A DNA stretch of 64,000 bases from Pinus tabuliformis (GCA_031772625.1 CM062804.1:1017518514-1017582513), one strand, 5' to 3'; shown: positions 33,835 to 44,970, counted from the first letter of the stretch. Numbers and translations: made by a program. Notes: generated from the letters alone by a model not told the origin.

Positions 33835-33846
33835 TGGTATCAGAGC
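33835..33846 (+). promoter_or_regulatory. Primer binding site, initiator Met tRNA
   Basis: TGGTATCAGAGC lies two bases after the 5' LTR, the normal initiator-Met-tRNA primer site, and fixes the plus orientation. Confidence 0.93.
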
Positions 33847-34729
33847 ACTTTCCAGGGCTCAGTGGGATCTCCAATTTTTAGCAAATTTTTTTTTGGCTAG
33901 AGACGTGTTCCGGCGTCTTTAAACCACGGGATCTGTCGTTAAGCGCATAAACCTGCGGATTTGGGGAAGCATGCACGCAGGAAATACAAGAGGTGGTCAC
34001 GTCTGTTGGACTCCCTTGTAACCCCTGTGGTTACCCCTTCGAGTAGTAGCGCATTAGACAGAACCGCGCACGGACTGTCTTCCATGTACCCTCTGGGTAT
34101 ATAGGAAGCCCCCTAGCTCCTTTGAAACCTCGCCATAGATAAACCTTCGGCCGTCTTGTGGCTACAGTACACCAAGAACAGCACTCGGAGAGATTACTTG
34201 CCCGTACGATAGGGTAGTCGGGTTGTACGGCTAAGGGTACGGTCGATCCTCCTTAGTTAGAGCCCTGAAACATTGGGCCGAGTACTACGGTCAGACCCTT
34301 ATGTATATTGCGATCTGTAGCACCTGACACTCCTCAAGACCATAGTTCCCTTTCTATCGGGGGATCCCACATCATCTATTCCAGATCAGCAAGTGCAGCA
34401 GCAACAGACATCAGTCCCGCAGCTCCATCAGATCAGCAGCAGCAGTTGTTCCACCATTCAGATCTCTCAGATCCACCAGATCGGAGTAGTTGTGAAGGGT
34501 TCCTATACCTGGATATAATTTTCGCAGGACTTTTGGCGGCATTGACATTTTGAGGATTTGGCGACTGCAGTATTGATCAGGAAGGAGTAAAACTCCGTTA
34601 GGAGTTTTCCAAAAGCGCTTATTTGTGATCTAGCCCATCAGCATCAGGACAACGAGCTGAGAACGGTGGTACCATTCAATTTATTAGAAAAAAAAATTTG
34701 GCGGTCCCAATTTTTCATCAAGTTGGTGT
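33847..34729 (+). other. 5' leader of chromovirus B
   Basis: An untranslated stretch of about 880 bp before gag. A small open frame at 34308-34553 is Ser/Gln-rich and has no recognisable domain, so I do not call it a gene. The sequence just before the gag start is A-rich. Confidence 0.65.
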
Positions 34730-35800
34730 ATGGTAGAAACTAGAGCTCAAGCAATGGCCAATGAAAGGCTAGACAAACTTGAAACAGATATGAACGAGCT
34801 CAAAACTCTGATTACCGGACTAACTAGCCAGGTATGGCAAGCACTCGATAAGGGCAAGGAGCCAGCTCTCGAGGAACCGTATAATGACCATGAACACCAT
34901 GAGGGTGAGTCTAGCCACTCTCCTCACCTCTGGCACACCCATTCACCACCCAGTCAGCGACCTCCCAAGTTGGATATGTGGAAATTTGACGGTTCTCACC
35001 CGTCCGCATGGCTAGCACAAATGGACCAGTATTTCAAATTGAATCGTCTCCAAGATGATTGGACTAAGCTTGGAGTGGGGACCATGTACTTGGAAAATGA
35101 ACGATGGCAATGGGCGGAATGGCATCAACGTCGCAATGGACCTTTTCCGAGTTGGGCCCAATTTGCCAAAGCTCTTCGAGATCGCTTTGAACAGGGAGAC
35201 TCCTTTTTGGGCCGTCTCACTAAGATCCGACAGAAAGGTACAGTGGATGAATATATCACTGCTTTTGAAGCCTTAGCTTTCCGCACTCAGCATCTCTCAG
35301 ATGAGTTCTACACGGAATGTTTTATCAGTGGTCTTAAAGAAGCCATCAAAGCTCAAGTTCTACTCCACCACCCTCCCACATGGACGGAGGTTTGCCAGGT
35401 ATCCCGTAAGGTGGAACGTGCCATAACAGCCCAATATAGCCGCCCCAATTTCCCCACTAAAGGTCGTCCCCCACAAGCTCACAACACGACTCAGACACTT
35501 AAGGTCCAAAAGGTGTCACCTCAGGAAATGGCCGAAAGAAGGAAGCAAGGACTATGTTACTACTGTGATGAAAAATATTCCCTTGGTCATAAATGCAAGG
35601 AGCCCAAGTTTTTTCAAATAGATGCCACTGACTACAGCTCCACCGAGGAATATCCACCTCTTGAGGAACCGGAGGCGATCGAAGAAGACAACCAAAAGGA
35701 GATTGTATCTGACGAACCAGTTATTTTCTCAATGCGTTGGCAGGAATCTCTTCCCCTCAAACTCTCAAAATTAGGGGTTTTCTTAAACATCACCCAGTAA
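34730..35800 (+). pseudogene. gag: Gag of chromovirus B
   Basis: The 356-residue frame starts MVETRAQAMANERLDKLETD with a helical, coiled-coil-like N-terminus. A capsid domain follows at residues about 80-240 (KLDMWKFDGSHPSAWLAQMD, then YFKLNRLQDDW) with a DRFEQGDSFLGRLTKIRQKG retrotransposon-Gag motif. A zinc knuckle CYYCDEKYSLGHKC lies near residues 275-290. The final 25 residues or so are out of the original frame: a 1-bp insertion near 35720 shifts it, and PR begins in the other frame at 35737. The start is the first ATG after the leader and fits the family. Gag forms the virus-like particle. Confidence 0.93.
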
Positions 35801-37059
35801 TAGTCTTGATTGATAGTGGAAGTACCCATAATTTCATCCATCAAAAAATCGCAGAAGCAGCGCATTGTTTTGTACGGGCAGTTTCTAACTTCCAAGTCCA
35901 AATTGCAGATGGGGGCACAATGAAATGTGAAGGCCGCTGTGAAAATGTCAAACTTCAAATGGGGGATTATCAGTTGAAAACCCACATGTTTGCCATACAC
36001 ATGGGGGGATGCGACATTGTCCTAGGCGCTGAATGGCTCCGCACCCTTGGGCCAATCACAATGGATTTCCAGGAGTTATATATGAGATTTAAGCAGAACA
36101 ACTCCACACATACCCTCTGTGGCCTCCAGGCGGGAGCCCCCTCTGTCATCAGCTCGCATCGGATGGAAAAATTGTTAAAAAAGGGCCATCATGGAGTGGT
36201 AGCTCAATTTAATGCCATCCAGGTAGTCGAAACCAGGTCTTTGCCAATTCATCCTGAGATGCAACAGATTTTAAATAACCATCGGACGGCCTTTGACAAG
36301 CCTCATGAGCTTCCACCCTCGCGAGGGGAACATGATCATAGCATCACCTTGGTTCCAGGGGCCCAACCCCCAAATGTGCGGCCATACAAATATCCGTTCA
36401 CTCAAAAGAATGAAATAGAAAAAATCATCAAGGAATTGTTGGAAGCAGGTGTCATTCGTCCCAGCATTAGTCCTTATTCATCCCCAGTGGTCATGGTCCT
36501 CAAGAAAGATGGGGAGTGGCGGATGTGTCCCGACTTCAGGGCCCTCAACAAGTTGACCATCAAAGATAAATTTCCCATTCCGGTGGTTGACGATTTGCTG
36601 GACGAACTCAATGGGGCTCAATTCTTCACTAAGTTGGATCTTCGCTCCGGCTACCACCAAATTCGCATGAAGGAAGTCGACATTCCCAAGACGGCTTTCA
36701 GAACTCATGAAGGCCATTATGAGTTCCTGGTCATGCCATTTGGTCTCTGTAATGCCCCTTCTACTTTTCAGAGTCTTATGAATCACATCCTCAAACCATA
36801 TCTCAGAAAATTTGTCCTTGTCTTCTTCGATGACATTCTCATCTATAGTGGCACTTGGGCGGCACATCTTCAGCATGTAGATCTACTCTTGCAACTGATC
36901 TGCAAGCACAAATTATTTGTCAAGATGTCTAAGTGTTCGTTTGGCATGGAAGAAGTTGAGTATTTGGGCCACATTGTGGGGCGTGAAGGTGTCAAGGTGG
37001 ACCCCAGAAAGATCCAGGCAATGCAAGAATGGCCTCAACCTAAGACTTTGAAGTCTTGA
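35737..37059 (+). pseudogene. PR and RT of chromovirus B
   Basis: The 440-residue frame opens with PR: VIVLIDSGSTHNFIHQKIAE has an intact DSG active site, and GCDIVLGAEWL is the second block. RT follows with SSPVVMVLKKDGEWRMCPDF, KLDLRSGYHQIRMK, PFGLCNAPSTFQSLMN and an intact FFDDILIY catalytic box. It ends after [11 protein letters not shown] because a 1-bp deletion near 37053 shifts the frame; the next frame (37056-37304) continues at once with [17 protein letters not shown]. Ancestrally it was fused to Gag upstream. Confidence 0.94.
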
Positions 37060-39068
37060 AAGGATTTTTGGGTCTCACGGGCTATTATCGTAAATTTGTC
37101 CACAACTATGGCCGCATAGCGAAGCCCCTCACTCAACTCCTAAAGAAAAATTCCTTCTTCTGGACCGAGGAAGCACAACAAGCATTTACCGCTCTAAAAA
37201 ACGCCATGTGTACCACTCCAGTCTTAGCACTACCTGACTTCACCAAATCCTTTGTCATTGAATGTGATGCTTCAGGTACAGGTATTGGGGCGGTCTTAAT
37301 GTAGGAAGGGCGACCATTGGCCTTCACAAGCCAACAACTCAGTGGGAGGAATCTGGGCCAATCTACCTACGAGAAGGAGATGATGGCCATCTTACATGCA
37401 GTCGAGACCTGGCGACCTTACTTGTTGGGGCGACGTTTCCAAATCCGCACAGATCATCACAGTCTTAAATATTTTTTGGAGCAACGCCTATCCTCCCCAC
37501 AACAAAATAAATGGTTAGCCAAAATGCTGGGATATGATTATGAGATCATTTACAAGAAAGGGAAAGACAACAGTGTAGCAGATGCATTATCGCGCCAATT
37601 TGAGGAGGAAAGTACTCTGCTCGCAATTTCCCTTCCCATTCCAGACTGGATTGAAGAGGCTCGCAGGGAATGGTTTTCACACCCAGGGCTCTCCCAACTC
37701 ATTTCTCAATTGCAGGTAGATCCTAATTCCAGGAAGGGCTACTCGTGGCAGAATGATATTCTTCGCTACAAGGACAGAGTCGTAATATCACCAACATCTA
37801 CCCTCAAAAGTCGCCTTTTGGAAGAATTGCACTCATCTCCCATTGCAGGACATTCGGGCTTTCAGAAGACGTATGCTCGCACCAGAAGATCATTCTTTTG
37901 GACAGGCATGAAAAAGGATGTCCTTACTTTCGTAGCCGAATGTGATGTCTGTCAACGCCACAAAGGGGAAACAGTCAACACACCAGGCACCTTGCAACCA
38001 TTGCCCATTCTGGCCTCAATTTGGACGGAGGTTTCTATGGATTTCATTACAGGTCTTCCAAAGTCAGGGAACAAGTCAGTCATCATGGTGGTTGTAGACC
38101 GACTGTCGAAGTATGCTCATTTCTGCGCCCTACCCCACCCGTTTACACCAACCTTGGTTGCTCAAACTTTCATGGATCAGATCTTCAAATTACATGGCAT
38201 GCCCACTTCTATAGTGTCCGACCGCGACCCGATCTTCACCAGCAATTTTTGGCAGGAACTCTTCAGAATACAAGGCACTCAACTCAAACTCAGTACTTCA
38301 TATCATCCGCAAACAGATGGTCAAACCGAAGCCGTCAACAAATGTCTAGAAACCTACCTTAGGTGTTTCACTTCAGAAAAGCAACACCTTTGGGCACAGT
38401 GGTTACCTCTGGCTGAATGGTGGTATAACACCAACTATCATGCCACCACCAAAATGACTCCGTATGAAGCAGTCTATGGTCAACTTCCGCCTTCCCCTAC
38501 TTCTTATCTCAAGGGATGCTCTAAAGTACAAGCAGTGGATCAACTCCTACAACACCGCGCAACCATGCTCGCCCATCTTCGCGAGAATCTTCATCAAGCT
38601 CAGAACCGCATGAAGCAACAGGCCGACCAACATCGCTCAGAGCGCCAATTTCAAGAAGGGGATCAGGTCTTTTTGAGGCTGCAACCATATAAGAAAACAT
38701 CACTCAAAGATAAGGGTTGTCAAAAGCTCTCTCCAAAATTCTATGGACCATACCAAGTACTTCAGCGAATTGGAGAAGTGGCTTACAAGTTGGCTTTGCC
38801 ACCTATGGCAAAAATCCATCCAGTTTTCCATGTATCGTGCCTCAAGAAAGTGATTGGGAACAATTGCCGAGTTCAAACCAGTCTACCTGAATTAGATGAA
38901 TAAGGGTCAATCTGGCTTCAACCCGAATAGGTTCTAGACACACGAGACAAGCACCTGCGCGGCCGCATGATTAAGGAGGTCCTCATCAAATGGAAAGACA
39001 CCTCTCTGGAAGATGCAACTTGGGAACCAGCCACTATTCTTCAGCAGTTTCCGCAGCTTCAGCCTTGA
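37056..39068 (+). pseudogene. RNase H, integrase and chromodomain of chromovirus B
   Basis: One frame interrupted by three premature stops. RNase [17 protein letters not shown], a TAG at 37302 where Gln is expected, then STYEKEMMAILHAVETW and RTDHHSLKYFLEQ. Integrase: HSSPIAGHSGFQKTYARTR and ECDVCQRHK (HHCC), MDFITGLPKSGNKS, VVDRLSKYAHF, VSDRDPIFTSNFW and DGQTEAVNKCLETY, so D, D and E are all present. Then HPVFHVSCLKKVIGN. TAA at 38901 and TAG at 38928 both fit Gln codons changed by C to T. The chromodomain follows with EVLIKWKDTSLEDATWEPAT, ending at 39068. Confidence 0.94.
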
Positions 39069-39084
39069 GGACAAGGCTAGTCTT

Positions 39085-39097
39085 AAGGGGGAGGGCA
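39085..39097 (+). promoter_or_regulatory. Polypurine tract of chromovirus B
   Basis: AAGGGGGAGGGCA lies directly before the TG of the 3' LTR. Confidence 0.85.
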
Positions 39098-39533
39098 TGT
39101 TAGGGTCCCACCCTAACCCCCTTATTTATGTCATGGGATCACGTCATAGTCAAGAGTCAATAAAGCCCATATTAATATTTGTAAGTGGTTAACCCGCAAT
39201 TAATGACGGGACCACAGTTAGTTGCAAATGGGCGGTAGTATTAGATAGATGGTATTAATAAAACCCACGGTATTGGCCCGTGGTATTGCATGTATGAGTC
39301 ATATATAAAGGATAGAGACTCCCTGCGAGGAGTATCGTGTCTTGTTTTTGTAATCGAGCTCTGCTCTATTGGAGGTTGCCCCCTCGAAGAGGCCTGTGAA
39401 CATTTCTCCCTGAATAATAAAATCATTGCTATTCTGTGTTTGGGTATCTTTTCTTCGCATATTCTGTGTTTTGGGTATCTTTTCTTCGCATATTCTGTGT
39501 TTGGGTATTACTTTGCAGGTTAAGAGCATAACA
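39098..39533 (+). repeat. 3' LTR of chromovirus B
   Basis: TGTTAGGG...GCATAACA, 436 bp, matching 33396-33832 with nine transitions and one 1-bp indel. At several differences the 3' copy keeps CG where the 5' copy has CA or TG, as at 39170 and 39191, which fits deamination of methylated cytosine. Confidence 0.95.
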
Positions 39534-39538
39534 GGCTT

Positions 39539-40100
39539 TATCTCACTAGGTAGGTTATTATACTTCTTATTGAACCTTTTTATGAATTCTGGAATATCCT
39601 TTTCTCATTTCTTCCTTGTAGCATTGAACTTTGTGAGGACATACTCATGATTTCTCTTTTCACTCCACTTTTGTGTGAAAGAATTTTCAAGTTCCTCCCA
39701 GGTAGTGATGGAGGCATCAGGTAGGGATTTAAACCATTTTCTGGCTTCTCCATCAATGTATTGTACAAATAATCTCAGGACAACATCTAGTTGTTCTACA
39801 TTTAGATTCTTAGCAAAAGCACACAATGTTTCAATGTGTCTCTGTGTAGTGTTTTCATCCTCCCCATTGAACCTAGGAAAAATATTTAGGTAGTCCTGAG
39901 GCATAGCACTTAAAGGTTGAGGTAAATCAAGAGGGGCATATTTATTCAGTAAGAAACCCAGAACAACCATATGAATTAATGGAGGGGGGTTGATATTTTC
40001 CAGAGGAACTTGGGCCAAAACCATAATGGTTGGAGTGGCTAGACTGAGAGTAGGGTATGTAAGGATCTTAGAAGAAAATTCTGAGTAGTGAATGAAATCG
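39539..40100 (-). pseudogene. gag: Tat-like Gag N-terminal and capsid region
   Basis: The minus strand from 40024 encodes a proline-rich start, then LSAMPQDYLNIFPRFNGEDE, TTQRHIETLCAFAKNLNVEQ, LDVVLRLFVQYIDGEARKWF, KSLPDASITTWEELENSFTQ and KWSEKRNHEYVLTKFNATRK, the capsid region of plant retrotransposon Gag. A stop follows, then EFIKRFNKKYNNLPSEIK up to the insertion site of chromovirus B at 39538. The rest of Gag resumes at 33390. Confidence 0.85.
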
Positions 40101-40394
40101 GGCTGGGAGTTGGATGAGGAAGCTTCAAAGAATGATGAGACAGTAGCATAGGTAATAAGGGTTTTCTCCTTCTAGAATATCCTAAAAATTAATTTCTCTG
40201 GGTCATATACAAATGGGATTTTTTGCTGAGAGGTATTGGAGCAAGTGTGAGGCTTTCTAAAAGTTAGGATGATAAATGATAATGGGATTTGTGGAGTCGC
40301 CAAGGTGATGAGGATGCAATCAGGATGTATTTTCTCACCTACACAAAGAATACTTTAATTTTTTGTATCCCAGGGGAAAAATACTTCAATAAGT
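40101..40394 (-). other. 5' leader of the Tat-like element
   Basis: No gene seen. This is the stretch between the primer site and Gag. Confidence 0.55.
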
Positions 40395-40418
40395 TCCCCA
40401 ACAACGGTGTCAAATAGA
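40395..40418 (-). promoter_or_regulatory. Primer-binding-site region of the Tat-like element
   Basis: On the minus strand, just past the 5' LTR, it reads TTTGACACCGTTGTTGGGGA, a decayed form of the TTTGGCGCCGTTGCCGGGGA sequence that marks this position in plant Tat/Athila elements. The changes are mostly G to A and C to T. Confidence 0.75.
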
Positions 40419-40532
40419 TGTTGTCACTTCCAGAGATAACCTCGGATTGCTTACAAGACCAATGCTTGGAACATCTAGATTTTGTGTCTCATATGATTCT
40501 CGGGAAACTAGGTACATCGCATATATTTTTGC

Positions 40533-40604
<72 letters not shown>

Positions 40605-42873
40605 AGCTTGGGTTGGTTCATTCATCTAAAGGCGTAAGCCATGCATTTCTGGTACTTCTTCACATATACGACTCATAGAAATATATGATAAACTAGTGGA
40701 GGTTGAGTAGTTCAAGGACCTACAGTTTAATAAGCTTTGGTAGAGAAATGAGAGAGGATAAGGAGATAGAGTAACTCATCACATAGAGCTTGAAGCATAA
40801 GGAATTCTACACTTATCGCATAGAGCTTGAAGCCTCCAGAATTCTACACTTTTGAGCTAAAGGTAGACATAATGGATGAAAGAGGATGGGAGTGATGATT
40901 CATAAAGTGTAATTTTAAAGATATAATATAAAATATCCATACAGGAACATGAATTAAAGAATCAATACAAATGAATCTGTAAGAACATATAAATCCTTTC
41001 TAGTAGCTATGATTACATGAATTCAGAGAGGAAACATGAATATAATGGAATTTAACAGAAGGATAACATACGATAGTACTCAAAGAAGGAATCACCACCA
41101 TTCTTCTTAATATTATGAAAGACGCATATCATAAAATCATACATTCCTGAAAATAACATATAGTTATTTCTTTAGAATTTTGAACCATTGTGAAGTGGTG
41201 TTTCCCCCTATTTATCTGGGGAGGGGAGCATTGGACAATAATTACAACAAAATATCTCAGTTGAGCCTCAACTGTCAGATCGACTAGCTCTCTCAGCCTT
41301 GGATGGCTCTGTGGCCTGAAATGACTGAAAAAATTAATTGCTTCAATAAATGGCGACGCATTATAGGAAAACAAAACAATTCAATCAATTAGATGAACAC
41401 GCCAACAAAATATCTCCATGCCCATCCCTGTGATTGCCTTTGATTCAGGTTGTTGCTTTCCCACGGTCTGGTCACCTGTGTCACAAGCCAATTCTTGTCG
41501 CTTCTTCCTTTACTGCTCAAATCATTCGTTCTTCAAAACAAGGAGTGGTCAACTATCAATTTAATGCCACAGTACAGAAGCAGAGGTCGTCTGGGTGGTA
41601 CTTCATCTTCCCTCTACATGGAGAACCATGCTGGGTCATCAAGTCCTCCTAAGCTTCCATGTCTTCATTTACTCGCTATTCGTCGACCCTGTTTTCGTGT
41701 CACAAGGGTCCTTTATGGATTAGCCCATGCTGATTTTAAATGTTGTACCTCCTTTCGTAAATGCCTCAACTACCGACCCACCATGCCTTTAAAGTTTTGC
41801 GTTACTTTATCATAGAGTTATCGCAACAAGGTTTTCCATTAAAGGTCCTTACAAGACGAGAGTGCCTCCCCTTGACAATTGTGATCATCGATATGTGGGA
41901 TCGGGTCCACCTAGATATCACAATCGATCATTACATAGTATTACCTCATTTTTCCCTGTTTGGTGACCGTGTTGCTCGATATATGTTGAAAAATACCCAC
42001 TTCATCCCATTGAGCGGGAGCGAAATAGACGTCTTAATTCTTGTTGACCTGGGTCATTTATCCGGGCCGATTCAATATGGGTCGTTGATCCAAGCCTGAT
42101 GGTATCACAATCGCAATGCATGAGAGGGCCTTTTTACCACATTTCATAGTGCTTGCCGATAGTCCAGGCGTGAAACTTCCATAAAGCATGATACATAAAA
42201 TATCGCATCTAGAACTAGGACTCGCATATCGCCATCAGAAAGGGAAAAGGGGCTTTAACATGGATTTATGGTTATTTTTGATGTTCTGGACTCAACAATT
42301 TATAGAATGTATCATATAAAATATCACATCTGGGAGGGTTCTTGCACATCGCAATCGTAGGTTGGAAGGGACTTCGGTGGAGAAGGGACTTTGATGTGTG
42401 CGATCGGGGGGGGAAGAATTATCGCAATAGGCAAGAAGGAGTGTTGATGGGTGGATATGGAAATCAGTGAGGAAATTTCTCAATATGCGATATCAGTGGA
42501 GGAGGTATTCCATCGCAATAAGCGAGAAGGAGTGGTGTCGGGCGGATATGTATCACAAAAATGGAAAGGGATGATAGCGATTATGGTTTGTGAGTCCTGA
42601 CACTTAAAAATGGTTTTGGCATGATCTCTGAATGTTTTAAAACATTTCAAAGGGGATTGGAAAACACGGCTAGAGTTAAAAATGGGTCATTGCAGCTAGA
42701 GTTTAAAAAACAAAGGAAAAAATGGGGTTTGTGCAAGACATGGTTTTAAGAGAGTATGAAAATTTCTCCAAAACAATTTAAACTGGAGCTACTCTCCCTC
42801 CTTTAATATCCAATTTGCAAAGCACAATAACCTCTTTGTACAATTTGAACTCTCTTTTCAGGAGGTGACAACA
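40419..42873 (-). repeat. 5' LTR of the Tat-like element, 2.45 kb
   Basis: Plus reading starts TGTTGTCACTTCC and ends GGAGGTGACAACA, a 13-bp terminal inverted repeat with one mismatch. The primer site follows on the minus strand. The half at 41533-42873 matches the 3' LTR remnant 11301-12633. The other half has no partner. It contains a long TA microsatellite (40538-40601), a small duplication with CATAGAGCTTGAAGC at 40778 and 40818, and TCGCAATCG-type words near 42350. The GTGGG after 42873 may be a target copy, but no partner was found. Confidence 0.85.
40538..40601. repeat. TA dinucleotide microsatellite
   Basis: About 32 uninterrupted TA units. The open frames that run through it on both strands (Tyr-Ile repeats) are artefacts of the repeat. 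Confidence 0.97.
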
Positions 42874-43069
42874 GTGGGGATGCCCACAAGCACCACTTTT
42901 GGGGAAACATGTTCCCAAAATTGGGTAAATGTTTCCCCCTAGTCTCCTTCAATTTCCTCAAAAGGGGGACATGGGGAAACACTTCCCCAAGTGTTCCCCC
43001 TATCCCGGGTGCGTGGGAAGCGTGCAGTGCGCACACCGCACCTTGTGGGACATGCCCCTATAGAACACT
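42874..43069. repeat. GC-rich segment with long imperfect inverted arms
   Basis: The left arm GGGGATGCCCACAAGCACC (from 42876) matches the reverse complement of the right arm at about 43029-43058 (GGGGCATGTCCCACAAGGTG), and the outermost CAGTG at 42872 pairs with CACTG at 43065-43069 apart from a 7-base insertion. Inside are more short palindromes such as GGGGAAACATGTTCCC. This looks like a MITE of hAT type, but no 8-bp target duplication is visible and the left end overlaps the Tat-like LTR end. Confidence 0.45.
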
Positions 43070-43400
43070 GCTAAGATGGTCCTTGGTAGGGAAGATCTCA
43101 ACCTCCCTCTTCACTTGTGTTTAGTATTATCTGCTCCAACTAGAGTACCATCCGAGATGAAGTGAAGAAATAGAATCTTCCTTTGAAATGGGCAAAAGAC
43201 CTTAAAGAAGAAAAGATACTCTCATTCCTGGGAAGAAGTAAATCTCCCCCTGCAAAAGTTGGACTTTGCATATACCTAATGAATATGGCCATGGAAAATA
43301 ATATTGTTTGGAATCTTATTAGTGGAGGATCATTGTGGTCGAAGGAGGTCATTATCAAGAAATAATTTTTCAAATAGATACCAGCTATCATGCAACTTTT
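43070..43400. other. Spacer 3' of the extra ORF
   Basis: No gene is supported. On the minus strand a TTTTGCAGGGGGAGA run near 43245-43259 could be an old polypurine tract, but no LTR follows it here. Confidence 0.35.
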
Positions 43401-43422
43401 CCAAAACTATGAATTCTTTTCC

Positions 43423-43790
43423 TTATTGCATTTGCTTAGATACCTCTGCCAATACATCTAACTTTCTTCTCTTTCTTTTCTTTGAAGTAACAGCCATCCT
43501 TGGTTTCTTCATGAGAAGTCTGTACTTAAGGTTGATCACTGTTTTGTTCAAGTTTCTATTCTTCCTCTTCAACTTCCTATTTTTCTTGTACCATAGGCCT
43601 AAGTGCAGTATGGTATTGTCATGAATGGCTTTATCCAACTTTCTTTGTTCCTTTAGGGCTTCATCTTCTTTCTTAATATGCCTGTTCAATATCTCCAACT
43701 CATAGATTTCTTGTTTGAGTGAGTCAGTCAGAGGTTCTTGTGGATTGACATGTTGTTTTGGATTGGCTGAGGAACTTGGATCCATTGAAG
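43423..43790 (-). pseudogene. C-terminal piece of the extra ORF, basic and helical
   Basis: The 120-residue minus frame contains LTDSLKQEIYELEILNRHIK and KEDEALKEQRKLDK, a likely coiled coil, then a very basic stretch with KKNRKLKRKNRNLNK and SKKRKRRKL, which looks like a nuclear localisation signal. It lies about 180 bp after the stop of the main part (43968), and the region between shows a Pro/Ser-rich chain in shifted frames, so it is probably the C-terminus of the same protein after a frameshift. I do not recognise the family. Confidence 0.5.
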
Positions 43791-43967
43791 TATTCCTTTT
43801 CTCTAATGACTCTATGTAGTCATAGATTTTTGTTGTACTGGATCTATGCTAGGAGAAGCTCTTCTTGGGCTGCCTTCAAAATTTTGTGGAGGGGAGTCTT
43901 GTGGACTGTGTTCAGATGGAATACTGTTAGGAGATTGAACTGGGGTTTCTTCCTCTATTTTTATAAA

Positions 43968-44965
43968 CTAGGCTTGTTTTGATGTTACCTTCCTAACCTT
44001 ACCTCGGAGTCTAGAGCTCCTTCTCATGTTTTGGAAGCTTATCGTTTCTTCTCTTGTGTCCTTCTTCCTCTTTCCTATCCCCTTATTTTTCTTGATTTTC
44101 TCCTTAATCTTGGTCAATCTTTTGGAGAGTAACTGTTCATCTTCTTGTGGTGATGAAGGTTCAGGAATGTCTTCATCGATTTCTTCAACTCTCTCTTTCA
44201 TTTTTCCTTTCTGCTTCCTATCCTTTGGTTTAGAAGCTGTCTCTGCATCATTCTTTTGTGAGGAGGTTTGAATATTAATGCTGATCTTTCTCCTCCTACT
44301 TTTCTTGCCATGACTCTTCTCAGGTGACTCTGGAGCATCCTGGAAAAAATTTCTTACCAAGAAATCTTCCCATGTATCCCCTATACTTCTCAAATGGAAT
44401 TCAACTAGTATTTTCACTAATCCATGATGATACATAGTTGTTTCTATGGATTCAATTTTCTTTTGAACATTTGTAGCCATCCTTCTCAGACTGTTTAGAA
44501 GGAAGAAGGGAAGGTTGATGGTTCCATTTTCTAAAAAATTCATTAATAAGCGTATATGGTAAACATACATAGACTCAAATCTTCCTTCACGTGTAATGAA
44601 TTTTTGAAATATTAACAACATATTACTCCATTTGTTCTTGAGTGCTAAAATGGGAATTCCCTTTCTAAATATTGTAACATCCATACCTGGGTTTCTAAGG
44701 ATCGCCTTCCAAGATTCACCACGAAATTCATTGTTTTTAAACCATCTTTCTCCTTCTCTCAGCAGCTCTGTTGCTTCTGCTATGAAAGATTCTGTGACTT
44801 CAAATTTGATATCTCCTATCTCCACTTCTGTGCCATCAAATGACCTTGCAAAAGACTTGGTAATTTCCTTGTGGTAGTCGTCAAACTTTTCAACAAAATT
44901 TAACCATCCATCCTTTTGTAGCATCCCTTTAAGCTTAGGATACCCCTACATATACTTTACCCCTA
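43968..44965 (-). pseudogene. Extra ORF 3' of the Athila-like integrase, main part
   Basis: The open frame of 318 residues from 44924 (MLQKDGWLNFVEKFDDYHKE) continues upstream in frame through a TAG at 44948-44950 to the copia target site. It has a globular N-terminal half with FARSFDGTEVEIGDIKFEVT, ESFIAEATELLREGERWF and WSNMLLIFQKFITREGRFES, then a charged tail with several basic clusters (KKSRRRK, KEKIKKNKGIGKRKK, RRSSRLRGK). The DGTEVEIGDIKFEVTESFIAE pattern recalls the N-terminal domain of other plant retroelement extra ORFs, but this is a resemblance only. Its position matches the envelope-like ORF of Athila elements; no signal peptide or membrane segment is visible. Confidence 0.7.
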
Positions 44966-44970
44966 CGGGA

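Larger units (their letters stand above)
33396..39533 (+). mobile_element. Reina-like chromovirus B, 6.14 kb, the youngest element here
   Basis: LTRs at 33396-33832 and 39098-39533 flank gag, PR, RT, RNH, IN and a chromodomain on the plus strand. The target duplication GGCTT is perfect (33391-33395 and 39534-39538). The LTRs differ by 9 substitutions and one 1-bp indel by my count, about 2%, and all nine are transitions. Ancestral gag-pol looks like one long frame, now broken by two 1-bp indels (near 35720 and 37053) and stops at 37302, 38901 and 38928. All active-site residues I checked are intact. It sits inside the gag of the Tat-like host. Confidence 0.95.
11301..42873 (-). mobile_element. 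Tat-like Ty3/gypsy element carrying four nested insertions
   Basis: Read on the minus strand, the order is 5' LTR (40419-42873), primer site, Gag, PR, archaeal-type RNase H, RT, ordinary RNase H, IN and 3' LTR remnant (to 12633). Four insertions with 5-bp target duplications split it: solo LTR 15210-17259 in RT, a Gag-PR-only element 17651-25131 between RNase H and RT, a Reina-like element 26429-32319 in PR, and a Reina-like element 33396-39533 in Gag. Subtracting these (about 21.6 kb) leaves about 10 kb, a normal size for this lineage. Decay in every domain shows it is dead. Confidence 0.88.

Noticed and set aside
34308-34553. Ser/Gln-rich open frame in the leader of chromovirus B
   Set aside because: It has no relatives that I recognise, and lies in the normal untranslated leader between primer site and gag.
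36478-36876. Minus-strand frame of 132 residues
   Set aside because: It is the antisense shadow of the intact RT motifs of chromovirus B.
40410-40678. Two open frames with long Tyr-Ile repeats
   Set aside because: They are produced by the TA microsatellite.
42872-43069. A complete hAT MITE
   Set aside because: The arms pair well, but no 8-bp target duplication is present and one end overlaps the Tat-like LTR, so it is listed only as an inverted-arm repeat.
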